From the NCBI RefSeq assembly GCF_004366355.1, contig NZ_SODV01000002.1, positions 1,404,768 to 1,468,767 on the forward strand: DNA of 64,000 bases. The letters run 5' to 3'. The notes under the pieces are model-generated. The model made no database searches, was not told the origin of the DNA, and saw nothing but the letters and a program-made list of their open reading frames with translations. Position numbers and translations under genes: made by a program. Positions within the stretch are counted from its first letter, which is position 1, and the number at the start of each line of letters is the position of its first letter. The stretch is from Dinghuibacter silviterrae. GTDB taxonomy: Bacteria > Bacteroidota > Bacteroidia > Chitinophagales > Chitinophagaceae. This document shows positions 1 to 6,454 of the stretch, in pieces.

Positions 1-819
1 GGTTTTCTAAACCGGCAAATGGGATTGACGCATTTTTTCCTGGAGGGAGGACATGGCGCACACCTGCTGGCGGGTCAATACCTCCGTACCGGAGATACGT
101 CCTATCTCCATATACGGGACAAGGTTTTTTGGAAAGGTCTTTTAGCCTACGATCAGAACCGGCCGGAAAACCGCCGTGTCTTTCCCGGAGGCGGGGTGGA
201 TTTTGAGAGGGTCAATGCTTGCGTACCGGCTTTGTCATTTTTGTGGAAACAAAAGGCACCGGCTTTGCTGCATTATGCCGATTCACTTTTGCAGCGCTAT
301 GAAGATACGACACGAAACTGCGATACGCTCCTCACATTGATAAAAAATTTGAAGGAAGATTTTGTACGGCGTCCTGAAGATTATAAAGTTGGTCTTGGAG
401 AATACTTTTTGGATTATCAAGATATAATCTTCAATCCCGGCACGTGCCGGGACGTATATCGAAATAGGAACGGGCACATGGCCGGGCGCCTCCTTGCTTT
501 TGCCGCCCGCCTGGGGGATCCCATTTACTATGGGGAATTCGGCGAAGCCCATACGCTCCTCAACGAGAAAAAGACGATGGGGCATCTGATCAATACCGCA
601 CCCGGTTGGGAGGGAAAAGTATGCGCCGTCAACCTTTACTGTTATCAATGTACCTCGACCGAACCGGTGAGCAATTGGCCGCTTCATAAGATCGAGCCGG
701 ATATCCTCCAACACTTCCTGCCGCTTTGCAAGGAAGACTTTACGCTGTTTGATGTATCGGGGCTACCCCAATACAGCGCGTATGGACCGCTTTTGATCAT
801 AGCGCGGGGACAGCACTAG
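1..819 (+). CDS. Partial protein, distantly erythromycin-esterase/ChaN-like
   Basis: The reading frame is open to the first base of the window, so the true start probably lies upstream; the first internal ATG is at position 19. The visible 272 residues contain a stretch near the start (HFFLEGGHGAHLLAGQYL followed by a TGD) and a later RNRNGHMAGRLLAFAARLGD segment. These remind me of the erythromycin esterase/ChaN-like fold, where a conserved Glu precedes a helix and a later Arg and His line the active site. That resemblance is weak and is inference only. No membrane segment is visible in the part seen. The TAG stop shares the palindrome CTAG with the stop of the convergent HD-domain gene, so the two genes overlap by four bases. 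Confidence 0.6.
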   Translation, partial: GFLNRQMGLTHFFLEGGHGAHLLAGQYLRTGDTSYLHIRDKVFWKGLLAYDQNRPENRRVFPGGGVDFERVNACVPALSFLWKQKAPALLHYADSLLQRYEDTTRNCDTLLTLIKNLKEDFVRRPEDYKVGLGEYFLDYQDIIFNPGTCRDVYRNRNGHMAGRLLAFAARLGDPIYYGEFGEAHTLLNEKKTMGHLINTAPGWEGKVCAVNLYCYQCTSTEPVSNWPLHKIEPDILQHFLPLCKEDFTLFDVSGLPQYSAYGPLLIIARGQH

Positions 820-1475
820 TCTTCCCCTATGACCTCCCGGACCATCTGTTCCCTGAACGATACGAGCAACGCCGCCTTCTGCTGCGCGATCACCCGTCCC
901 GCGGCCGTTTGCATTTTGTCCGGCAACTGCAGCAGCTTCAGTTGAAAATGATCCAATGCAAAGTGCCGGTCGTCGGGTGTCCGCTCCAACGCCAGGGGAT
1001 CCTCCTCGTGAAACATCCGGCTGTGCATAAACCCCGCCGTATAAAAAGTCCGCGCGATCCCGATGGCCCCCAGGGCTTCCATACGGTCCGCGTCCTGGAG
1101 GACCTTTGCCTCGTAGGTGGTCGCAGGTATGCCCGCGGAAAAACTATGGGCTTCGATAGCGTGACGAACGGCGTCTATGCGATCCGCGGGGAAGAACGGA
1201 AATTCTTCGCGCAGCAATACCGCGGTTTTTTCAGCGGCGAGCACAGATGATCTGGACCGGTCGGGATGGTTCTTAGGCAAACTAACGAGGTCATGAAAAT
1301 AACTTGCCGCAAGCAACACATAAAGATCCCCCTTCCCCTCTTCGGCGGCGTCGATGCGGCGACACATGTTCCATACCCGCCGGAAGTGTCCGAGGTCGTG
1401 GGAGCCGTCTTCGGCAGAAGCGGTTGCCTTCAGGTACGCTATAAATTGTTGTTCGAGCGCGTGCAGGTTCATCAT
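816..1475 (-). CDS. HD-domain metal-dependent phosphohydrolase
   Basis: This is a soluble protein of about 219 residues with the HD-superfamily metal-binding pattern: SHDLGH (His26/Asp27/His30), FHDL (His61-Asp62), HAIEAH near residue 105-110, and QDADRMEALG with Asp128. That order matches small YedJ-type HD hydrolases, which usually act on phosphorylated or nucleotide substrates; the actual substrate cannot be read from the sequence. The frame continues upstream to 1640, but that extension looks non-coding. I chose the tandem ATG codons at 1475/1472, directly before the conserved helix. A weak -7-like box lies 39 bases upstream. The gene converges on the preceding partial gene. Confidence 0.82.
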   Translation of the reverse strand: MMNLHALEQQFIAYLKATASAEDGSHDLGHFRRVWNMCRRIDAAEEGKGDLYVLLAASYFHDLVSLPKNHPDRSRSSVLAAEKTAVLLREEFPFFPADRIDAVRHAIEAHSFSAGIPATTYEAKVLQDADRMEALGAIGIARTFYTAGFMHSRMFHEEDPLALERTPDDRHFALDHFQLKLLQLPDKMQTAAGRVIAQQKAALLVSFREQMVREVIGED

Positions 1476-1514
1476 GATGCAATAATAAAAATTTTGCCGC
1501 AAGGAAAACCACCG

Positions 1515-1522
1515 CGAAGATA
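1515..1522 (-). promoter_or_regulatory. Weak candidate -7 box (TATCTTCG) for HD gene
   Basis: TATCTTCG matches the Bacteroidota -7 consensus TAnnTTTG at all but one fixed position and lies 39 bases before the ATG at 1475. No convincing -33 TTG is seen at the usual spacing, so this is tentative. Confidence 0.3.
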
Positions 1523-1581
1523 ATGTCGTAGGTTCTTTATGTAGGGAAGTCGCCCCTACACATCCCCTCAAAAATATCGTT

Positions 1582-1989
1582 ATGAAAAAAATATTCATTG
1601 CTGCCGGAGGCTTGTGCCTTCTGGCACTGGCGCTGCACATTTACCTGGCGTTGAAACCCGTGAAAGTCACGCCCGGCCTTCGCGAAATGGCGCGCATCGA
1701 CGTACGCCAGCCGATGAGCGCCAAAGATGCAAAAACGGTCACCACCTGGTTGTATAAGGAAAAAGGTATCGATCACGTATTGGTAAACCCACAAACCCAA
1801 AAGGTCATTTTCACCTATTTCCCCTACCAAACCAGCGCCCAACAGATCACCAGGGATTTCAAAGCGGCTTTGCCCTATAACGCCGATCGGTTTATGCCCA
1901 CGGAAGACCAGATGGCATCCGCTGGATGTCCAGTGGCGGCGGTAAATTTCGGCCTACAGGTAAAACGTTTCTTCACACATCTTTTTTAA
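1582..1989 (+). CDS. Small membrane-anchored protein, HMA-like fold possible
   Basis: The product is 135 residues. An N-terminal hydrophobic segment (residues 4-23) without a clear cleavage site suggests a signal anchor, with the rest outside the cytoplasm. The soluble part runs through RQPMSAKDAKTVTTWLY, then a short strand-turn (IDHVLVNPQTQKVIFTY) and ITRDFKAALPYNADRF. This is the beta-alpha-beta-beta-alpha-beta rhythm of heavy-metal-associated domains, but it lacks the CxxC metal site, and the only cysteine is near the C-terminus. I do not recognise a specific family. It is followed 12 bases later by the globin-like lipoprotein gene on the same strand, so the two are probably co-transcribed. 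Confidence 0.65.
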   Translation: MKKIFIAAGGLCLLALALHIYLALKPVKVTPGLREMARIDVRQPMSAKDAKTVTTWLYKEKGIDHVLVNPQTQKVIFTYFPYQTSAQQITRDFKAALPYNADRFMPTEDQMASAGCPVAAVNFGLQVKRFFTHLF

Positions 1990-2001
1990 ACCCACACACA
2001 T

Positions 2002-2550
2002 ATGAAAAATGCAGCAACGTTCTTGCTGGGCCTTTTTATTGCCCTATCCATGTTCCCTTCCTGCTCCAAAAGCAGCAAAAATTCCTCACAGCCGACCTTG
2101 TACGATTCACTGGGCGGAACGGCGATGGTCTCCGACCCCGCCAACAGCGGACAGATGATCGAAAAGGGACGCCTCGGTATCCGCAGCGTGGTGGACAGCG
2201 CCATCTTTGTGATCGCCGGGGACGACTCGATCAACCCCTATTTTATGACCCTGCTTGCAGAGGTCGGCGCGAACAATTTCAGCGGCTTTAACGCGCTCAG
2301 CAAAAACCTCACCGACTTCTTTTGCGTGGGAACAGGTGCCAAAGACTACACGTATTCGGGTTTGAGCATGAGCAATGCCCACAACCCCGCGACCAATCAC
2401 CGGATCTCGAACAAGGTAACGGCCGGTGCCTTTAACGAATTTATCGTCGACGTGGTGATCGCGGCTAACAAGAACGGGTTACCCGCCAACCTCACCGCTT
2501 CGGTGGGTCGCGTCATCGAATCACAAATGTCTGTGGTTGTCCAACGGTAG
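2002..2550 (+). CDS. Truncated-hemoglobin-like lipoprotein
   Basis: This 182-residue protein has a lipoprotein signal peptide (lipobox ending in Cys21, followed by SKSSKNSSQ), so it is probably anchored facing the periplasm. The mature part begins TLYDSLGG, the hallmark opening of group I truncated hemoglobins. It continues with an NPYF helix, a LSKNLTDFF segment, then YSGLSMSNAH with His127 where truncated globins carry the proximal heme ligand, and ends in a GLP turn and final helix. The usual distal B10 tyrosine is not evident; the aligned segment reads DSAIFVIAGD. An extra stretch follows the LGG motif. Heme binding is therefore plausible but unproven. A hairpin terminator follows directly. 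Confidence 0.78.
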   Translation: MKNAATFLLGLFIALSMFPSCSKSSKNSSQPTLYDSLGGTAMVSDPANSGQMIEKGRLGIRSVVDSAIFVIAGDDSINPYFMTLLAEVGANNFSGFNALSKNLTDFFCVGTGAKDYTYSGLSMSNAHNPATNHRISNKVTAGAFNEFIVDVVIAANKNGLPANLTASVGRVIESQMSVVVQR

Positions 2551-2552
2551 AA

Positions 2553-3296
2553 TCATCTATGAAGCGCCGCTGCAACGGCGCTTTTTTTGTTCCGGGATAC
2601 AGGGACCTGGGTCCCGTCGTCGAGCAGGAGGTACCCCCCGTCGTCTTTTACCCAGCTCCGGACAAAGCGTTGGTTGACGAGGTGGGATTGATGGCAGCGG
2701 ATAAAGCCATAGTCCCGGAGCATGTCCTCGTATTCGTGGATGGCCCGGGAAGTGGTCAGGCGTTCCTCCCCGGCCAGGTAGAAGTGGCTGTAATTGTTGG
2801 TTGATTCCAGGCGGATCACCTGGCGGACCGGCACAAAACGCGTTTCTTTTAGCGTCGTCAGGGCAATGCGGTGGTCCTCTCTGTGCTGCTGCCGGAGCAG
2901 GTGCACCAGGTTCTCCAACTGCCCCTGGGGGTGCCCCCGGCGTTGGATGGCCTTGTCGACCGCCGTCCTCAGCTCGTCGATATGGATCGGCTTCAGCAGG
3001 TAATCCAAAGCGGAGAACTTCACCGCCTGTATGCCATACTGGTCGTGGGCCGTTACAAAAATGACGTCGAAGCTGTACGTATGGAGCGACCGCAGCAGGT
3101 CCAGCCCCGTCTCGCCGGGCATTTGTATATCAAGGAAAAGCAAATCCGGGCGCACCCGCTCCAACAGTAACCGCCCCTCCTTCGCGCTCAGGGCGGTACC
3201 CGTCACCGTGACCTCGGGGCAATACGCCCCCAGCAGGTGACCCAGGTTGTCCAGGTTGTTTTGTTCGTCGTCGATCAATACGGCCGTCAGCGTCAT
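2553..3296 (-). CDS. LytTR-family response regulator
   Basis: This is a 247-residue cytoplasmic transcription regulator. An N-terminal receiver domain (about residues 3-120) has acidic residues IDDE at 8-11, the phosphoacceptor Asp56 in FLDIQMPG, the switch region VTAHDQY and Lys102 in LKPI. A LytTR DNA-binding domain fills residues 140-247 and includes the typical YSHFYL and FIRCHQSHLVN segments. It overlaps the 3' end of the sensor kinase gene by four bases (3293-3296), so the pair is translationally coupled and almost certainly cognate. The pair follows the transglutaminase-like gene in one minus-strand operon. Confidence 0.93.
   Translation of the reverse strand: MTLTAVLIDDEQNNLDNLGHLLGAYCPEVTVTGTALSAKEGRLLLERVRPDLLFLDIQMPGETGLDLLRSLHTYSFDVIFVTAHDQYGIQAVKFSALDYLLKPIHIDELRTAVDKAIQRRGHPQGQLENLVHLLRQQHREDHRIALTTLKETRFVPVRQVIRLESTNNYSHFYLAGEERLTTSRAIHEYEDMLRDYGFIRCHQSHLVNQRFVRSWVKDDGGYLLLDDGTQVPVSRNKKSAVAAALHR
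2562..2588 (+). terminator. Rho-independent terminator after globin-like gene
   Basis: An 8-bp perfect stem (AAGCGCCG with CGGCGCTT) around a 6-base loop runs into seven T residues on the plus strand, 11 bases past the stop codon. It lies inside the last codons of the convergent LytTR gene, so that gene's C-terminal coding sequence doubles as the terminator. Confidence 0.85.
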
Positions 3297-5182
3297 TGTA
3301 TCCAGTGTTGAAAAACCAGGGTGACCGTGGTGCCCATCCCCGGCGTGGTGTGGAGGTCCATGCGGATGGAAGAACCGTCCAGCACTTCGTTCAGCAGCCC
3401 GATCCTTTCCCGGGTCAGGGTCAGTCCATAGCCCCCGTTCACCTGCGAAGGGTCAAAGCCTTTGCCGTTGTCCCGGATCAGACAGGTGAAATTACCGTTT
3501 TCCCATAAGAAGCCGATGTCGATCCGCCCTTCGTCCCGGAGTGCCGAGATACCATGTTTGACCGCATTTTCCACCAGCGGTTGCAACAACAGGGAAGGGA
3601 TTTCCAGGTCCGCCACCGGCAGGTCTGGCGCCTTGTGCATGGTATAGACAAAAGGAAAGCGCAACTGCTCCAGCTTCAGGTACGTGTCCAGCGTCTGGAT
3701 CTCCGCCTCCAGCGGCGTAAAGTCATGACGGCTTGCTTTTAAAGAGTTCCGGAGTAGGTGCCCAAAGTCGGACAGATAGCGGTTGGCGCCCTCCACATCG
3801 CCCTTGTTGATCAACGCCTGTATCGAAGAAAGTGCATTAAACACAAAATGCGGGTTCAGCTGTGAGCGGATCGACTTCAGCTCGATCCGCAGCTTTTCCC
3901 GGTTCAGGCGTTCCCGTTGCGCCCGCCGCCCGAGCCACAGCAACCACCAGGCCACCGCACCGCAAAGGACGGCCGCCGCCAGGAGACAAACCTTAAACCA
4001 GACCGTTTGTGTCCAGGCCGGCTCAATGACAAACCCATAACTGTTCGGGTTGTGCCGCTGGCCGCTAAACCGCATGTTGAGCACGTACGTCCCGGGAGAA
4101 AGGTCCCTCAGCCAGATAAAATTCAGGTCGAAGTCATTCGTCTTCCACGGGACAATGATTTGGCCGTCGCGGACCAACTGGTACTCCAGGGCCTTCCGGT
4201 CGAATATATGTGCCGCCAGGTAAAAGATCAGGTTGTTCTCGTCATGATGAAGCCGCAAATGTTTGGGCAATCCCGACCCACTGTCCAGCTCGCTGCGCGG
4301 ATACTTCCGGAGCCACTTTAGCGTATCTTCCGCGCTGGGGTTAAGGTTATAATTGTTGGTAACGTGTTGTAAAAAATCGTTCATCTCCAGAAACGACCCC
4401 AATTCGTCCGGCATGTAGATATTGAACAGCTCCGGCCGCATCTGTTCCCAATACACCACCGAGGTCGCTAACATCCTGTGCGTCTCCTTGTCCCGCAGCT
4501 CCGCCACCAGGTAATGGTCCCAGTCCGTATGATACCCCCCCAGCAATCCGCTTGGTTTGCCATCCCCGTTTGGTGCAAACGCGTCCGTAAACGCGTGAAA
4601 AGCGCTCCACGGCACCACCTCCGTCTTTGCATCTCTCAGGATGCGGTATTCAAACCGCCCCGCATTCTCCCTCGTCACCCCCGGTGCATAAAAAAAGACA
4701 TCCGAAGAATCATAGGCATTCAGCTCCCGGAAATACCCCCAGTCCCGCTCCGGTTCCAGCGGCACCGCCGGTGTATGGTCGATCGCCTGGAAGTACTTCC
4801 CATTGTACGGCACCGCCGTCTCCAGGAAGGGGCTGTCCGTGTTGCGGCCGTTCCACGCGAAGGAGGTGGAATAGTTGTTCCATTCGATCCCCGTGGGAAC
4901 CTGCGCGGCGGCGCCCATCCGCGCGGCCGTGGCCGCAAGGGCCAGGGCCCAGCCGCGGGCCGCAGCCCACCGCCGCGCCGAAGCCGCCGCCACCGTCCAC
5001 CGCCGCGCCGAAGCCGCCGCCGCCGTCCACCGCCGCGCCGAAGCCGCCGCCGCAGCCCACCGCCGCGCCGCTGCCGCCCACCGCCGCGCCGCAGCCGCCC
5101 ACCGCCGCGCCGCCGCCGTCCACCGCCGCGTCGCTGCCGCCCACCGCTGCGCCGCGGCGGCCGCCTGGCGCGCGCCTCCCAT
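3293..5182 (-). CDS. LytS-type sensor histidine kinase with repeat-rich N-terminus
   Basis: This is the membrane sensor kinase paired with the LytTR regulator. From the ATG at 5182 (two bases after the upstream stop) it is 629 residues. Order: an Ala/Arg/Trp repeat region (about 1-72), a hydrophobic signal-like stretch ending near AAAQVPTG, an extracytoplasmic beta-rich sensor region, one membrane helix (VWFKVCLLAAAVLCGAVAWW), then a His_kinase/HATPase pair. The phosphoacceptor is His445 in QLNPHFVFNAL, with N-box LVENAVKHGI and G-boxes DNGKGF and GYGLTL. The longer frame from a TTG at 5200 is less likely because it overlaps the upstream gene. A GTG at 4993 would skip most of the repeat array and give a more conventional signal peptide, so the start is uncertain. 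Confidence 0.88.
   Translation of the reverse strand: MGGARQAAAAAQRWAAATRRWTAAARRWAAAARRWAAAARRWAAAAASARRWTAAAASARRWTVAAASARRWAAARGWALALAATAARMGAAAQVPTGIEWNNYSTSFAWNGRNTDSPFLETAVPYNGKYFQAIDHTPAVPLEPERDWGYFRELNAYDSSDVFFYAPGVTRENAGRFEYRILRDAKTEVVPWSAFHAFTDAFAPNGDGKPSGLLGGYHTDWDHYLVAELRDKETHRMLATSVVYWEQMRPELFNIYMPDELGSFLEMNDFLQHVTNNYNLNPSAEDTLKWLRKYPRSELDSGSGLPKHLRLHHDENNLIFYLAAHIFDRKALEYQLVRDGQIIVPWKTNDFDLNFIWLRDLSPGTYVLNMRFSGQRHNPNSYGFVIEPAWTQTVWFKVCLLAAAVLCGAVAWWLLWLGRRAQRERLNREKLRIELKSIRSQLNPHFVFNALSSIQALINKGDVEGANRYLSDFGHLLRNSLKASRHDFTPLEAEIQTLDTYLKLEQLRFPFVYTMHKAPDLPVADLEIPSLLLQPLVENAVKHGISALRDEGRIDIGFLWENGNFTCLIRDNGKGFDPSQVNGGYGLTLTRERIGLLNEVLDGSSIRMDLHTTPGMGTTVTLVFQHWIQ
4967..5161. repeat. 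In-frame GC-rich tandem repeat array (3 x 30 bp, 5 x 21 bp)
   Basis: Each unit starts with CCACCGCCGCGCCG, with small variants in the last two units. Three 30-bp units (4967-4996, 4997-5026, 5027-5056) are followed by five 21-bp units (5057-5077, 5078-5098, 5099-5119, 5120-5140, 5141-5161). Both lengths are multiples of three, so gain or loss of a unit keeps the kinase frame. On the minus strand the units encode repeated RRW plus alanines; on the plus strand the same bases would read as proline-rich repeats. Confidence 0.92.
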
Positions 5183-5184
5183 GC

Positions 5185-6396
5185 CTACGGCGCCGCCCAA
5201 AACGCCTCCGGATTATTGGTTCGATACGTCACAAACGTCACCTGCTCTTTGGGGTATGTATGGACGGTCTTATCGGGCCCCTGCTGGAAATAATCCAGCG
5301 GCAGCAACCGGATATACGCCAACGTCTTCCCGGTGGTGCGGGCTTCCGTATCATATTCGCTGGCCACCGGGCATTCCAGGATATACAGGTTCTTGGCCAT
5401 ATAGCTGTACAGGTAATCTTCTTTCAGCGTTGACGACAAATGGTTCCAGTTGGCGTCGGGGTTGACGATCAGCGGGCGGTCGTCGATCAGCCGTTGCCGT
5501 ACTTCGGCGAGACCCAGCAATTGTCCCTGTTCGTTCATGACATAGGCTTCGTTGGTCGGGTCCATCCACACCCACTTGTGTAAGGAGGGAATGTATACCA
5601 TATTGATGACATGGCAATCGTTGTCGACATGAAGACTGTCTTTCGGCAAACAGGTGACGAAACGGGACTTGAAACCCATGGCCAGGTAACACTCGTTGAG
5701 GACGGTGGCCAGGCCACGGCAGTTGAGCCCGCGGTGTTCCCTTTTGCAGACCGCGATCATCGCCAGGGCGTTGGCGACGTCTGGGTTGCCGTGGTTGCCG
5801 TCGTGGGGTACGAGGTTGTGTATCCACCGCATGAGGTTGATCACCTGGGATACGTCGTTGGCCTTACCCGCAATAGAGTCCAGGTTGAAGGCCGTCCGGA
5901 GCGCCTGTAAATGAGGATCCGTCGCCGGGGCATAGGTAAAGGCGGGGAGCGGCCGCTGGTCCGCCGTATTGTAGGCGCCCGCCCGGCCCAGGATGTACCT
6001 ATAGTCGCCCACTGTCCGCACAAAAGCCATCAGGGTCTTGAAACGGGTCTCATCGTGCAGCCCCGTCAGGTCGCTGTCCGTGGACATGTGCATATAGTCC
6101 AGGTAGCCTGCCTGGATGGACTTGTCCAGGTACAGCAGGGCGCGGTCCTTACTGTTCAGCAGCGCAAACGTGCAACTGAGGTTGTAAAAGGCATTTTCGA
6201 GGTACCCCCGGTAGTTCCGCTGGTCAAAGGAATCGAGTTGGTCATATCGTTTGATGAATTCGGAAAGGAGGCTGTTGTAGCGGACGGTGTCCCGGGCTTC
6301 GTAGGCCTTTACAAAAAGATCATTCTGATGGTCGGCGAAGCGCGCGAAAGAAGTGTCGGCCGTGTGTAACCAGGCCAGAAGAAGCAAAAAAGTCAT
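5185..6396 (-). CDS. Transglutaminase-like (papain-fold) exported protein
   Basis: The product is 403 residues with a short N-terminal hydrophobic stretch (MTFLLLLAWLHTADTS) that may be a signal peptide. After a helical region (20-130) comes a transglutaminase core with a full catalytic triad: Cys226 in LNCRGLA, His262 in DCHVINMVY and Asp279 in WMDPTNEAY. Such proteins can be proteases, deamidases or cross-linkers; I cannot tell which. The gene lies two bases upstream of the sensor kinase start in a three-gene operon with the LytTR pair. This suggests its activity or substrate is linked to that signalling system. A perfect -7 box precedes it, separating it from the hybrid regulator upstream. 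Confidence 0.85.
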   Translation of the reverse strand: MTFLLLLAWLHTADTSFARFADHQNDLFVKAYEARDTVRYNSLLSEFIKRYDQLDSFDQRNYRGYLENAFYNLSCTFALLNSKDRALLYLDKSIQAGYLDYMHMSTDSDLTGLHDETRFKTLMAFVRTVGDYRYILGRAGAYNTADQRPLPAFTYAPATDPHLQALRTAFNLDSIAGKANDVSQVINLMRWIHNLVPHDGNHGNPDVANALAMIAVCKREHRGLNCRGLATVLNECYLAMGFKSRFVTCLPKDSLHVDNDCHVINMVYIPSLHKWVWMDPTNEAYVMNEQGQLLGLAEVRQRLIDDRPLIVNPDANWNHLSSTLKEDYLYSYMAKNLYILECPVASEYDTEARTTGKTLAYIRLLPLDYFQQGPDKTVHTYPKEQVTFVTYRTNNPEAFWAAP

Positions 6397-6412
6397 GGCT
6401 ATACGTTTGACT

Positions 6413-6420
6413 CAAAGATA
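6413..6420 (-). promoter_or_regulatory. -7 box TATCTTTG for transglutaminase/LytS/LytTR operon
   Basis: This is a perfect match to the Bacteroidota -7 element TAnnTTTG on the minus strand, leaving about 16 bases before the ATG at 6396. It lies in the 58-base gap after the hybrid regulator, so the downstream operon probably has its own transcription start. Confidence 0.6.
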
Positions 6421-6454
6421 ACAAAACCCAAAAGCAAGGAAATGCCGTTTTGAA

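Noticed and set aside
4967-5161. CRISPR-like regularly spaced repeats
   Set aside because: The units are contiguous with no unique spacers and are in frame within a coding region, so they are minisatellite-type repeats.
4478-5433. Long plus-strand frames rich in proline repeats opposite the sensor kinase gene
   Set aside because: They are complementary readings of the GC-rich tandem repeats and of the kinase coding strand. They have no start context, and the minus-strand frame contains complete kinase domains.
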